Assembly: GCF_002909255.1 (NCBI RefSeq)
Contig: NZ_PIOB01000002.1
Location: 682,001-746,000 of the forward strand
From: Arenibacter hampyeongensis
GTDB taxonomy: Bacteria > Bacteroidota > Bacteroidia > Flavobacteriales > Flavobacteriaceae
Reading direction: 5' to 3'
Length of the DNA: 64,000 nucleotides
The position numbers and the translations under genes were made by a program. The notes under the pieces are model-generated. The model was not told the origin of the DNA, searched no databases, and worked only from the letters and a program-made list of their open reading frames with translations. This document shows positions 37,019-46,674 of this stretch, piece by piece; position 1 is the first letter of the stretch, and each line of letters begins with the position of its first letter.

Positions 37019-37026
37019 AACTTGTT

Positions 37027-37887
37027 TTACTTTTTGAACCTTCTTAAAAGTATTTCCTTGGTTTCTCCATTGGGATATGTCAGCATTCCTTTGGCATCAC
37101 AAGTGCCATCACCAAAATCAAGACTAACCGCGGTATCATTTTTAGTAACCTCCAATACCCCGCTTACCAAAAACCTGCAAGACAATTCCCTGCGCAATGG
37201 GCTTATGGTTTCCCTGGAATAAACATCAACCGTTTTACCAGTGTAAGTGCCTTGTCCGGAAATAAGGAACACGTTATCTGCCCAAAATCCGGAACCGTAA
37301 CCCTCTATCCACTCCCGTGTCCTATTGGCTGTAAAACTAGCTGTACTTCCATCTGGCCATAGGCCACTATAACTGGCAATAGCATGGGATTCTGGATTGC
37401 CATTGTCATTGGAGCGCATTCTTTCCAAGGTAGCACCACCCTCGACCGCCACTTCATTAAAGGTAAAATTCTCCAAAGAAAGACTTATGGTTTTGGTTGC
37501 CATATCTACGTCCTTTGCATAACTTAAATGGATAATTCCACTTAATAGATTGCCATTGGGCAGCTCACAACCCTCTCCAAAATCTATGTCAGTTTCCTTT
37601 TTGCCGTTGGCAACCACCGTAGTTATGGTTACACATTCCGGTAAAAAGTTAGAGAGGAAGAACGATTTTGAGGTTGCCCTTATCTCTTCAGTAGCATATA
37701 CATCTTCCCCTATGCCTGCAATTTCTTCTGAAATTAAATCTGCTTCATCACTGGCGATAAGCGCTACCACTTCTACAGAGGAACCCTCATCAATTGTCGT
37801 GGAACCTTCTTTGTTACAGGAACCCATCACCAATAAAGCCATTAGTGCCATTCCTTTTAAGTTTGTTTTCATAAGAACTTTTTTCAT
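37027..37887 (-). CDS. Hypothetical lipoprotein
   Basis: Predicted lipoprotein of 286 residues, signal peptide ending in VMGSC (Cys24). The mature part has two related halves in which a short stretch DIDFGEGCEL (about 102-111) and LDFGDGTCDA (about 258-267) recurs, suggesting an internal duplication of a beta-rich domain. I do not recognise the family. It is monocistronic, convergent with accD and divergent from rpsO. Alternative start Met6 at 37872 is possible. Function unknown. Confidence 0.75.
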   Translation of the reverse strand: MKKVLMKTNLKGMALMALLVMGSCNKEGSTTIDEGSSVEVVALIASDEADLISEEIAGIGEDVYATEEIRATSKSFFLSNFLPECVTITTVVANGKKETDIDFGEGCELPNGNLLSGIIHLSYAKDVDMATKTISLSLENFTFNEVAVEGGATLERMRSNDNGNPESHAIASYSGLWPDGSTASFTANRTREWIEGYGSGFWADNVFLISGQGTYTGKTVDVYSRETISPLRRELSCRFLVSGVLEVTKNDTAVSLDFGDGTCDAKGMLTYPNGETKEILLRRFKK

Positions 37888-38082
37888 CTGTTTAAATTTT
37901 ATTGTTTTTCAAAATGTCATACACAATTCGCAATTATATAGCTAGCTTTTCAATACGATCGTTTACCGCTCATTTCATAATAACATTTTATTAACATTTA
38001 TAATTTGACCGCGTTCAAGTCAAAAAGTTTAATCCAACTATCAAAAAATAATATGATTGCTAAAGGTTTCTAAAAAAAAGTC

Positions 38083-38090
38083 TATCTTTG
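38083..38090 (+). promoter_or_regulatory. -7 promoter element TATCTTTG for rpsO
   Basis: Exact TAnnTTTG match followed by CG. TTG at 38057-38059 is a possible -33 element (23-nt spacing). It leaves a leader of about 50 nt before rpsO. Confidence 0.65.
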
Positions 38091-38143
38091 CGCCCTGATT
38101 GAAAATCAATCATGTACATAAAAATCATTAAAATAATATTGGA

Positions 38144-38413
38144 ATGTATTTAACAAAAGAAGTAAAAGCCGAGATTTTTAAGAAACACGGCGGGGAAGAG
38201 AAAAACACGGGTTCGGCTGAAGGGCAAATTGCTTTGTTTACCCACAGAATTAATCACTTGACGGGGCATTTAAAAAACAACCGTAAAGATTTTAACACCG
38301 AGCGTTCATTGGTGATGTTGGTTGGTAAGAGAAGATCTCTTCTGGATTATTTAATTAAGAAAGATATTGTAAGATATCGTGCCATAATTAAGGAATTAGG
38401 AATTAGAAAATAA
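38144..38413 (+). CDS. rpsO: 30S ribosomal protein S15
   Basis: Complete S15, 89 residues, a primary 16S rRNA-binding protein of the 30S platform. Clear family features are GSAEGQIALFTHRINHLTGHLKNNRKDF, the RSLVMLVGKRRSLLDYL segment and the terminal RYRAIIKELGIRK. It lies before pnp as in many bacteria, but here a strong terminator separates the two. Confidence 0.98.
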   Translation: MYLTKEVKAEIFKKHGGEEKNTGSAEGQIALFTHRINHLTGHLKNNRKDFNTERSLVMLVGKRRSLLDYLIKKDIVRYRAIIKELGIRK

Positions 38414-38418
38414 TTTAC

Positions 38419-38453
38419 AAAAAGGGGAAAAAGTTAACTTTTCCCCTTTTTTA
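38419..38453 (+). terminator. Terminator between rpsO and pnp
   Basis: GGGGAAAAAGTT pairs with AACTTTTCCCC (one bulged A), flanked by A and T runs. Confidence 0.88.
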
Positions 38454-38608
38454 CAATATCAATTTTACTGTTTACGGTATTATTGTAAAGTCCCAAAGGG
38501 TTTCCGATGGGCAAAACAAAAAGCTTACACATAGTTTTTCATTGGTCAACAACACACAACTACAACACAACAACGTCGTCTTTAACAGACGAAAGACCAT
38601 TGTTTAAT

Positions 38609-38630
38609 AAACCTGTAATGACACAGGTTT
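38609..38630 (+). promoter_or_regulatory. Hairpin in pnp leader
   Basis: AAACCTGT (38609-38616) pairs with ACAGGTTT (38623-38630), loop AATGAC, ending 12 bases before the pnp ATG. CGTC-TTTAACA-GACG lies just upstream. In enterics a pnp leader hairpin is used for autoregulation; a similar role here is inference. Confidence 0.5.
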
Positions 38631-38642
38631 TAATTCGTATTT

Positions 38643-40862
38643 ATGATACCAAAAGTATTTAAAGAGGTCATTGACCTTGGAGACGGTAGGGAAATTTCTA
38701 TCGAAACCGGAAAATTGGCAAAACAGGCCCATGGTTCTGTTGTTGTACAATCAGGAAAATGTATGTTATTATGTACAGTAGTTTCCAATTACAAACAAAG
38801 TGATGTGGATTTCCTTCCACTAACGGTAGATTACCGTGAAAAATTCGCTGCATCTGGGCGTTACCCAGGTGGTTTCTTCAAAAGAGAGGCAAGGCCTAGT
38901 GACGGTGAGGTATTGACTATGAGATTGGTAGACAGAGTTTTGCGTCCACTTTTCCCAAAGGACTACCATGCAGAAACTCAGGTGATGATCCAATTAATGT
39001 CACATGATGACGATGTAATGCCGGATGCAATGGCAGGATTGGCCGCTTCTGCAGCTATCCAACTTTCAGATTTCCCATTTGAATGTGCTATTTCAGAGGT
39101 ACGCGTTGGCCGTATTGATGGTGAATTCATTATCAACCCAACTAGAGCCCAATTATTGGTTTCAGATATCGATATGGTAATTGGAGCTTCTGCCGATTCA
39201 GTAATGATGGTTGAGGGTGAGATGAAAGAAATCTCTGAAGAGGAAATGGTGGAAGCCATTAAATTTGCCCATGATGCCATTAAAGTACAATGCGCTGCGC
39301 AGCTTAAGTTGGCAGAAGCATTTGGCAGAAAAGAGGTTCGTGAATACGATTCCGAAAGAGAGGATGAGGATTTGGCCAAGAAAATTCATAAAATGGCTTA
39401 TGATAAAGTATACGCCATTGCAAAGGCCGGCTCGGCAAAACACGAAAGAAGTACTGCCTTCGATGCCATTAAAGAAGAAATTAAGGCTAGCTTTTCTGAA
39501 GAAGAATTGGCAGATTTCGGGAATTTGGTTTCCAAATATTACTACAAGGCAGAAAAAGCTGCTGTAAGGGACCTTACTTTAAATGATGGACTTCGTTTGG
39601 ATGGTAGAAAAACAGATGAAATTAGACCAATTTGGTGTGAAGTTGATTATTTACCTTCAACACACGGTTCAGCTATTTTCACACGTGGGGAAACACAGGC
39701 CTTGGCAACGGTTACTTTGGGAACTTCCAGGGAAGCCAACCAAATAGATATGCCATCCTTTGAAGGCGAAGAAACTTTCTATTTACATTATAACTTTCCT
39801 CCTTTCTCGACAGGAGAAGCCAGACCTATAAGAGGAACTTCCCGTAGGGAAGTAGGACACGGTAATTTGGCCCAACGTGCCTTAAAAGGTATGGTTCCTG
39901 ATGAATGTCCTTACACCGTACGTGTAGTATCTGAAGTATTGGAATCCAACGGTTCTTCTTCTATGGCCACTGTATGTGCCGGAACAATGGCCCTAATGGA
40001 TGCTGGGGTTCAATTAAAAAAACCCGTTTCTGGTATCGCAATGGGATTAATTTCCGATAGCGAAACAGGAAAATATGCGGTATTATCCGATATTCTGGGA
40101 GATGAAGATCACCTTGGGGATATGGACTTTAAAGTTACCGGAACTGCAGATGGTATTACAGCTTGCCAAATGGACATTAAGGTAAAAGGATTGTCTTATG
40201 AAATTTTGGTCAATGCCTTAAAACAAGCTAGCTCTGGTCGTTTACACATACTAAGCAAACTAGTTGAAACCATTGCTACTCCAAATGCAGATGTTAAATC
40301 ACATGCACCTAAAATGGTTACCAGAGTTATTCCTGGCGAATTCATTGGGGCATTGATCGGACCTGGAGGTAAAGTAATCCAAGAATTGCAAAAAACTTCC
40401 AAAACAACGATCGTTATCAACGAGGATCCAGTTACAGAAGAAGGTATTGTGGAAATTCTAGGTACTTCACAAGAAGGTATTGATATGGTACTTACCAAGA
40501 TCGATTCTTTATTGTTTAAACCAGTAGTGGGCAGTGCTTACGAAGTTAAGGTAATAAAAATGCTTGATTTTGGTGCTGTAGTTGAATATTTGGACGCTCC
40601 AGGTAACGAAGTTTTGCTTCACGTATCTGAGTTGGCATGGGAACGGACTGAAAATGTTTCAGATGTTGTAAATATGGGAGATGTTTTTGATGTTAAGTAC
40701 TTTGGTCTTGACCCAAGAACAAGAAAGGAAAAAGTATCCCGTAAAGCTTTACTACCAAAACCTGAAGGTTTTAAGGAAAGACCACCACGAGAAGATCGCG
40801 GTAGAAATGACAGAGGCAACGACCGAAATAGAGATAGAGATCGTAAGCCAAGAAGGGACTAG
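38643..40862 (+). CDS. pnp: Polyribonucleotide nucleotidyltransferase (PNPase)
   Basis: Phosphorolytic 3'-5' exoribonuclease and component of RNA decay, 739 residues. It has two RNase PH domains (about 10-225 and 315-545; [21 protein letters not shown] and [24 protein letters not shown] with the phosphate-binding loops), a KH domain ([22 protein letters not shown], about 560-620) and an S1 domain (about 630-705). The C-terminus is a charged Arg/Asp tail of about 25 residues. It has its own 5' leader and a terminator downstream. Confidence 0.98.
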   Translation: MIPKVFKEVIDLGDGREISIETGKLAKQAHGSVVVQSGKCMLLCTVVSNYKQSDVDFLPLTVDYREKFAASGRYPGGFFKREARPSDGEVLTMRLVDRVLRPLFPKDYHAETQVMIQLMSHDDDVMPDAMAGLAASAAIQLSDFPFECAISEVRVGRIDGEFIINPTRAQLLVSDIDMVIGASADSVMMVEGEMKEISEEEMVEAIKFAHDAIKVQCAAQLKLAEAFGRKEVREYDSEREDEDLAKKIHKMAYDKVYAIAKAGSAKHERSTAFDAIKEEIKASFSEEELADFGNLVSKYYYKAEKAAVRDLTLNDGLRLDGRKTDEIRPIWCEVDYLPSTHGSAIFTRGETQALATVTLGTSREANQIDMPSFEGEETFYLHYNFPPFSTGEARPIRGTSRREVGHGNLAQRALKGMVPDECPYTVRVVSEVLESNGSSSMATVCAGTMALMDAGVQLKKPVSGIAMGLISDSETGKYAVLSDILGDEDHLGDMDFKVTGTADGITACQMDIKVKGLSYEILVNALKQASSGRLHILSKLVETIATPNADVKSHAPKMVTRVIPGEFIGALIGPGGKVIQELQKTSKTTIVINEDPVTEEGIVEILGTSQEGIDMVLTKIDSLLFKPVVGSAYEVKVIKMLDFGAVVEYLDAPGNEVLLHVSELAWERTENVSDVVNMGDVFDVKYFGLDPRTRKEKVSRKALLPKPEGFKERPPREDRGRNDRGNDRNRDRDRKPRRD

Positions 40863-40888
40863 TTCTTAAACAATAGTCACAGACTCAC

Positions 40889-40930
40889 AGCCACGTTTAT
40901 TCCTTTTTTAAGGGAGAGCGTGGCTTTTTT
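40889..40930 (+). terminator. pnp terminator
   Basis: AGCCACG (40889-40895) pairs with CGTGGCT (40919-40925), followed by T residues. Confidence 0.85.
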
Positions 40931-41049
40931 CATGCATTTCAACTAAAAAAGTAAAATAAAAGGGACCATTTGTAACATTTCTAACTTTTGAACGTATAAC
41001 CTTATGCAGCTTATGCTTAATGCACATAATTTAGAAAGAAAAAATTTCG

Positions 41050-41913
41050 ATGAGACAGCTTAAAATTACAAAACAGGTTACCAATAGAGAAACTGCTTCT
41101 TTGGACAAATACCTACAAGAAATTGGTAAGGTCGATTTAATTACGGCAGATGAAGAAGTAGAATTGGCACAACGAATCAAGGCTGGTGATCAACTTGCAC
41201 TTGAGAAATTGACCAAGGCCAATTTACGATTTGTGGTTTCCGTTGCCAAGCAATACCAAAACCAAGGTTTAACACTTCCCGATTTGATCAACGAAGGTAA
41301 CCTAGGATTGATTAAAGCTGCACAACGTTTTGATGAAACTCGTGGATTTAAATTCATATCCTACGCGGTATGGTGGATTCGCCAGTCCATATTACAGGCT
41401 TTGGCAGAACAATCGCGTATTGTAAGATTGCCTTTGAACAAAATTGGGTCCATCAATAAAATAAATAAGACGTTCGCCTTCTTGGAGCAAGCCCATGAAA
41501 GACAACCTTCGGCGGAAGAAATTGCCAAGGAATTGGACATGACCGTTGAGGATGTAAAACAGTCACTTAAAAACTCAGGGCGCCATGTATCCATGGATGC
41601 GCCTTTGATAGATGGTGAGGATTCCAACCTATACGATGTATTGCGTAGTGGGGAGTCTCCCAATCCAGACAGGGAATTGTTGCACGAATCCCTGAGAACA
41701 GAGATAGAAAGAGCTTTAGAAACTTTAACCCCAAGGGAAGCGGATGTTATCCGTTTATACTTTGGATTGGCAGGACAACATTCCATGACATTGGAAGAAA
41801 TTGGGGAAACTTTTGACCTTACCAGGGAAAGGGTTCGTCAAATTAAGGAGAAAGCCATTAGAAGGTTAAAACACACCTCAAGGAGCAAAATCCTTAAAAC
41901 ATATCTTGGTTAA
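41050..41913 (+). CDS. rpoD: Primary sigma factor (RpoD, Bacteroidota type)
   Basis: Sigma-70 family primary factor of 287 residues, much shorter than E. coli RpoD because region 1.1 and the non-conserved insert are missing, as in other Bacteroidota. Region 1.2 spans about 15-45, region 2 about 55-125 ([50 protein letters not shown]), region 3 about 130-195, and region 4 about 220-285 with HTH ([28 protein letters not shown]). This factor would recognise the TAnnTTTG promoters found across the window. Confidence 0.96.
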   Translation: MRQLKITKQVTNRETASLDKYLQEIGKVDLITADEEVELAQRIKAGDQLALEKLTKANLRFVVSVAKQYQNQGLTLPDLINEGNLGLIKAAQRFDETRGFKFISYAVWWIRQSILQALAEQSRIVRLPLNKIGSINKINKTFAFLEQAHERQPSAEEIAKELDMTVEDVKQSLKNSGRHVSMDAPLIDGEDSNLYDVLRSGESPNPDRELLHESLRTEIERALETLTPREADVIRLYFGLAGQHSMTLEEIGETFDLTRERVRQIKEKAIRRLKHTSRSKILKTYLG

Positions 41914-42031
41914 CCCAAACAATTTTATTTTTTATACAAACGCCAGCCCTCATTGGAAAGCTAATGTAAAAATCGTAAATTGTGGACAATAACAACAGTT
42001 ATCATGACTGTTCGTTTTTTGATTGATGAAT

Positions 42032-42059
42032 AAACTCCGGCTGATTACCGGAGTTTTTT
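42032..42059 (+). terminator. rpoD terminator
   Basis: AAACTCCGG (42032-42040) pairs with CCGGAGTTT (42048-42056), then TTT. Confidence 0.88.
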
Positions 42060-42224
42060 CGTTTATAACCAAGTAAAAACGCTGTTAGATCCCGTATTTA
42101 TTTACTTTTTAAGAATAAATAAAAATATAGGTACACTATTTAGTACACTTTCTCATGGTAAAAACTGGATCCTTTTCAATTGCATTCCCTACCCATTTCC
42201 CAAGCCTATTACTGGAAACACCCT

Positions 42225-42232
42225 TATCTTTG
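42225..42232 (+). promoter_or_regulatory. -7 promoter element TATCTTTG
   Basis: Exact TAnnTTTG match 21 bp before the start of the radical SAM gene, implying a very short leader. Confidence 0.6.
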
Positions 42233-42253
42233 TACCATAACCCATAAATTACA

Positions 42254-44455
42254 ATGGCCAGAGACCTGCTTCTAATAACCCCTCCATTTACTCAATTGAA
42301 CACCCCTTATCCGGCAACGGCATATTTAAAGGGTTTTTTAAACACCAAAGGCATTAGTGCCCTTCAAATGGATTTGGGCATTGAAGTTATATTGCAACTC
42401 TTTTCCAAAGACGGATTGCAGGAGGTCTTTGAACTTGCCACTGAAAAAAAATCTATAATCTCCGACAATAGCCATCGAATATATGCCTTAAAGGAGACCT
42501 ATTTAAAGACCATAGATTCCGTTATTTCCTTTTTGCAGGGACACAATACCACCTTTGCCAGGCAAATATGCACTCCTAATTTTTTACCACAAGCAGCCAG
42601 ATTTGATCAATTGGACGATCTGGAATGGGCCTTTGGCACCATGGGCAATCAGGATAGGGCCAAACATTTGGCAACCTTATACCTTGAGGACCTATCCGAT
42701 TTTATTGTGGAATGTATCGATGAAAATTTTGGTTTTAGTAGGTATGCGGAACGATTGGGAAGAAGTGCCAATTCCTTTGATGAATTATACAGTCATCTTC
42801 AAAATAGTATTACATATATTGACCGCATCACTTTAAGCCTTCTAAAGGAAAGACTCATTAAGGGAAATCCCAAACTGGTTTGTTTTTCTGTACCTTTCCC
42901 TGGCAATTTGTATAGCGCTTTTAGATGTGCCCAATTTATTAAACAAAACTTTCCGAAGATAAAGGTCGCTATGGGAGGGGGATTTCCAAACACGGAATTA
43001 CGGTCGGTTACCGATACGCGCGTTTTTGATTTCTTTGATTATATTACTTTGGACGATGGTGAGCTGCCTTTGGAACTTTTAACTGCCCATTGTAAAGAGC
43101 ACAATTCCAATGATAGTACTGCCGAATTAAAACGAACCTTTTTAATCAAGGACGGATCTGTATTTTACAATAATCTCTCAGCGAGGACAGATTACAAACA
43201 AAGCGAGGTGGGCACCCCCGATTATTCCGATCTTTTATTGGACAAGTACATCTCGGTCATAGAGATTGCCAACCCTATGCACAGCCTGTGGAGTGATGGT
43301 CGTTGGAACAAACTTACCATGGCACACGGTTGTTATTGGGGCAAATGTACCTTTTGCGACATCTCCTTGGACTACATAAAGATCTATGAACCCATAGCTG
43401 CCAAACTTTTAGTGGACCGCATGGAGGAACTCATAGAGCAGACAGGGGAAAGAGGTTTCCATTATGTGGATGAAGCCGCACCACCGGCCTTAATGAGGGC
43501 TTTGGCACTTGAAATTATAAATCGTCGATTAATCGTTACTTGGTGGACCAATATAAGGTTTGAGAAAAGCTTTAGCAGAGATCTATGCCTACTATTAAAG
43601 GCATCGGGATGTATTGCCGTTTCCGGGGGTTTGGAAGTGGCTTCGGACCGATTATTGGCTTTGATACAAAAAGGGGTTACCGTTGAACAAGTGGCCAAGG
43701 TGACCCGTAATTTTACCGAAGCGGGCATTATGGTTCACTGTTATCTAATGTACGCCTACCCTACCCAAACAATACAAGAGACGGTGGACAGTTTGGAAAT
43801 GGTACGCCAAATGTTTCAAGCTGGTATTCTTCAATCTGGTTTTTGGCATCAATTTGCCTTAACCGCCCACAGTCCGGTGGGACTTAATCCGGATGATTAC
43901 CACATTATACCGGACTATCAACCCATATCTTTTGCCAATAATGATATCCAATTCACAGACACTACCGGTATTGATCACGAGCGCTTTAGTTTCGGGTTAA
44001 AAAAATCGCTCTTTAACTTTATGCACGGAATTTGTTTTGATCATCCGTTACAGGATTGGTTCGATTACAAAATTCCAAAAACCACTATTTCCCCCAATTT
44101 CATAGAAAATGCCCTGCTTGAAGAACCAGTTTTAACGACAAAACCGAATGCCAAAATTGTTTGGCTTGGGGGTACGCCCATTGCACATACCATTACGAAA
44201 TCCAAAAAAGGATCTACCTGGGAACTACTAAAATTGACCTTCCATAACAAGATTGGCGCTATATCGATTACGGTAGATAACCAACAAGGGGAATGGCTAA
44301 GGGATACTTTGGCACATTTATCGGACCCTAAAGAAAAACCCCTAACCTTCGCCCAGCTTAAAACCGATTTTGAATCCCGATTTGAAGATTTTGAATTGTT
44401 CTGGTATTCCAAACCTTTACAGACCTTAAGAAGTCATGGCCTATTAACATTGTAA
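42254..44455 (+). CDS. B12-binding-type radical SAM protein
   Basis: Protein of 733 residues with an N-terminal segment resembling a cobalamin-binding Rossmann domain (LLLITPPFTQLNTPYPATAYLKGFL at the start; KVAMGGGFPNTELRS near 238-252) and a central radical SAM domain. The cluster motif is Cys360, Cys365, Cys368 (GCYWGKCTFCD), that is CX4CX2C, not the common CX3CX2C. Later segments GGLEVASDRLLALIQKGVT and YAYPTQTIQETVDSLEMVRQMF are normal for the fold. The C-terminal 150 residues have no recognised domain. No DxHxxG motif is seen, so cobalamin binding would be base-off without His or absent. Substrate unknown; no biosynthetic partner is adjacent. Confidence 0.85.
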   Translation: MARDLLLITPPFTQLNTPYPATAYLKGFLNTKGISALQMDLGIEVILQLFSKDGLQEVFELATEKKSIISDNSHRIYALKETYLKTIDSVISFLQGHNTTFARQICTPNFLPQAARFDQLDDLEWAFGTMGNQDRAKHLATLYLEDLSDFIVECIDENFGFSRYAERLGRSANSFDELYSHLQNSITYIDRITLSLLKERLIKGNPKLVCFSVPFPGNLYSAFRCAQFIKQNFPKIKVAMGGGFPNTELRSVTDTRVFDFFDYITLDDGELPLELLTAHCKEHNSNDSTAELKRTFLIKDGSVFYNNLSARTDYKQSEVGTPDYSDLLLDKYISVIEIANPMHSLWSDGRWNKLTMAHGCYWGKCTFCDISLDYIKIYEPIAAKLLVDRMEELIEQTGERGFHYVDEAAPPALMRALALEIINRRLIVTWWTNIRFEKSFSRDLCLLLKASGCIAVSGGLEVASDRLLALIQKGVTVEQVAKVTRNFTEAGIMVHCYLMYAYPTQTIQETVDSLEMVRQMFQAGILQSGFWHQFALTAHSPVGLNPDDYHIIPDYQPISFANNDIQFTDTTGIDHERFSFGLKKSLFNFMHGICFDHPLQDWFDYKIPKTTISPNFIENALLEEPVLTTKPNAKIVWLGGTPIAHTITKSKKGSTWELLKLTFHNKIGAISITVDNQQGEWLRDTLAHLSDPKEKPLTFAQLKTDFESRFEDFELFWYSKPLQTLRSHGLLTL

Positions 44456-44771
44456 CCCTAAAGACAATGTTTCAAGACACGTTAAGAATATCACAATTAA
44501 CAACAGGTCTATCACAATTAACAAACTGCCAATAGAACAATTCAGTAACTTTAAATGTTGTTTTTAGTTTAACTCATTAATAATAAGTTTACTAAAATCA
44601 CATAGACCAACCTACCAAACTCTTTTTTAGAACTTCCAATTGTCCCCCTCCAATTAAGCTTTCTGCATATATCATTATTGATAAATTATAGAAAAAAGAG
44701 GAGTCCAGATACCCCTATAAAAAACGGGGCGTAACCGAAAAGCCATACGAGTAGGAGAAAATATAGGTACT
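44456..44771. other. Gap before ABM-like gene
   Basis: 316 bp with no gene. CCCC-TATAAAAAA-CGGGG at about 44717-44732 is a small hairpin close to the next start. No promoter match is clear. Confidence 0.4.
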
Positions 44772-45065
44772 ATGAAAAAAGTTGTAGTTCAATTTGACTT
44801 TCGTGGAATGACCACGAAGCAGTACGACCAATGTTGGGTAGAAATCAGAAAAGCTGGTCATGCCCACCCAAAAGGATTATTGCATCACTATGGTGCCCCT
44901 GTTTCCAATGGAATGTTGGTTGTTGATATCTGGGAATCGGCAGAGCGTTTTGAAGCATTCGGAAAAACACTGATGCCCATTTTTGAAAAATTACAAATCC
45001 CCAAAACAAAGCCTAACATTCTACCCTTGCATTATGAATACAATGGCAATTTAGTTGCGCATTAA
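44772..45065 (+). CDS. Small alpha/beta-barrel (ABM-like) protein
   Basis: Protein of 97 residues whose pattern VVVQFDFRGMTTKQYDQCWVEI, GLLHHYGAPVSNGMLVVDIWESAERFEAF and TLMPIFEKLQI fits the dimeric alpha/beta-barrel superfamily to which antibiotic biosynthesis monooxygenase (ABM) domains belong. Catalytic function cannot be deduced because this fold is used by heme-degrading, monooxygenase and cofactor-free proteins. A hairpin terminator at 45114 ends the unit. The next gene, an NmrA-like protein, is convergent. Confidence 0.7.
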   Translation: MKKVVVQFDFRGMTTKQYDQCWVEIRKAGHAHPKGLLHHYGAPVSNGMLVVDIWESAERFEAFGKTLMPIFEKLQIPKTKPNILPLHYEYNGNLVAH

Positions 45066-45113
45066 GAACATTTCATCTTACTACAAACCGAATAGACCAA
45101 TAATAAAATCAAG

Positions 45114-45146
45114 AGAAGCATTGAATTATCAATGCTTCTTCTTTTT
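45114..45146 (+). terminator. Terminator after ABM-like gene
   Basis: AGAAGCATTGA (45114-45124) pairs with TCAATGCTTCT (45129-45139), followed by CTTTTT. Confidence 0.88.
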
Positions 45147-45179
45147 AATAATCATTACAATACGCTACCAAATTCCCGA

Positions 45180-46154
45180 TCAGGCCATGGCAGCCTCTCC
45201 CTTGATACCAGATTCCAAAAGACCTTTATTTTTGATCAACCAGGTTTTAAAGGGCATTAAAGTGGGATTTAATTCCCTGGTGAAATTTACATCACGGGCC
45301 TTGCAGAAATCATCTTCAAATTCATTTTTAAACTGAAACATATTTCCCAAATCATCTGCTCCGGGAAATCCCAATTTCCTGTAATCATCGGCAGCAATAT
45401 CATTAAAACCAATTTCAACACCGAATACCTTTGTAAAAGCTTCAGCCATTTCATTCCCTGTTAGATGCTCACCGGATATGCCTACTGTTTTATTTTGATA
45501 CTTTTTACCAGCCTTAAAAATTCCCAAAGCAGATTTACCTATATCTTCAGCGGCAATCCCTGGTAGCTTTAAACTGCCGATAGGCATGGTAATCCGTAAT
45601 TTACCGTCCATTCCTCTGGCTGGCCCTAAGCCAAAATATATGAAATTGTCCCAATAAAACGAAGTTAGCAGTAGCGTGTATGGAACGCCACTTTGTTCAA
45701 AGAAAGTGTTCGATGCTCCCTTGGCATCAAAATGTGGAACCTTGTAGTTCCCCATTAAAGTTGGCATTCGATTATCACTTAATGGAACCCACTTACGTGT
45801 ATCTTCAAGAGTGGACCAAATTACATGATTTACTCCTGCTTCTTTGGCAGCTTGGGCCATATTCTTTGCTTGTTCCATCTCCTTCTCGGGAGAAAAATGA
45901 TCCCAAAAAAATGTTACACAATAGGCCCCATAAGCACCTTTAAAAGCCTTAACAATGCTGGCCATATCATCCAGATCGGCCTGAACCACCTCAGCTCCCA
46001 ATTCTTTTAATGCCTGGGCTTTTTTTGACTTAACATCCCTGGTTATTGCCCTTACAGCAAATTCCTTTTTACCATCTTTTAAGATTGCCCGGACCAATCC
46101 GCCACCTTGGGCCCCAGTAGCCCCTACTACAGCAATAATTTTCCTTTTTTCCAT
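45180..46154 (-). CDS. NmrA-family NAD(P)-binding protein
   Basis: Atypical short-chain dehydrogenase of 324 residues. The N-terminal Rossmann loop is VVGATGAQGGGLVRAIL, followed by AVRAITRDVKSKKAQALKELGAEVVQADLDD, which matches NmrA/HSCARG proteins that sense NADP(H) redox state or reduce quinones and ketones. The catalytic Tyr-x-x-x-Lys of classical SDRs is not evident, so a sensor role is as likely as an enzymatic one. Monocistronic. Upstream the heptamer GCAACTT appears twice, about 23 bp apart (46193 and 46216). Confidence 0.85.
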   Translation of the reverse strand: MEKRKIIAVVGATGAQGGGLVRAILKDGKKEFAVRAITRDVKSKKAQALKELGAEVVQADLDDMASIVKAFKGAYGAYCVTFFWDHFSPEKEMEQAKNMAQAAKEAGVNHVIWSTLEDTRKWVPLSDNRMPTLMGNYKVPHFDAKGASNTFFEQSGVPYTLLLTSFYWDNFIYFGLGPARGMDGKLRITMPIGSLKLPGIAAEDIGKSALGIFKAGKKYQNKTVGISGEHLTGNEMAEAFTKVFGVEIGFNDIAADDYRKLGFPGADDLGNMFQFKNEFEDDFCKARDVNFTRELNPTLMPFKTWLIKNKGLLESGIKGEAAMA

Positions 46155-46674
46155 AATAAATAACGTTTTAGATTAACCAATTCCATCGAAGTGCAACTTA
46201 AAGTGAACCAAAGTCGCAACTTCACAATTATCAGGAAAGGGGATTCCATGGCATTTTCCATTTCAATTATACTTTGGAATTACTTCGCCCTTCCACATAG
46301 GTGTTTTGCCATTATTATTTGCGATCCAATTAGGATCTATTAAAAAGGGGGATTGCGAACATATTACACCCAACTATTTTTATAATTAGGATTTTGGAAG
46401 ACTGTTTTTGTCTAAATTTCATTGGGTGGGTTCACCATTGACTAAGAAACAAAACAACAATAAATTTAATAAATTACCTTTTATAGTTTATATTTCCTTA
46501 GTTAAGATTAAGCCAATTTTGTAATATTTAATTATAATATTATTCGTTAGCGAAGACTTTAGTATACTGATATACTGTCTTTTACAATCAATAGCTTAGA
46601 GATAAATTCATACAAAGGGTTAAGCCTTAATTTACCTTACCTTTGTAACCATCACTGCCAAAACTAGTACCCAT
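46155..46674. other. Intergenic region NmrA / DEAD-box helicase
   Basis: 520 bp between divergent genes, AT-rich. It contains a direct repeat of GCAACTT near the NmrA start and a TACCTTTG promoter at 46638-46645. No gene seen. Confidence 0.5.
46638..46645 (+). promoter_or_regulatory. -7 promoter element TACCTTTG for helicase gene
   Basis: Exact TAnnTTTG match 29 bp before the helicase ATG. Confidence 0.6.

Larger units (their letters stand above)
41914..42253. other. Gap between rpoD and radical SAM gene
   Basis: 340 bp holding the rpoD terminator at 42032-42059 and a TATCTTTG promoter at 42225-42232. No ORF is credible. Confidence 0.6.

Noticed and set aside
45055-45336. 93-codon ORF on the plus strand
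   Set aside because: Mostly antisense to the NmrA-like gene, across a terminator, with no recognisable domain.
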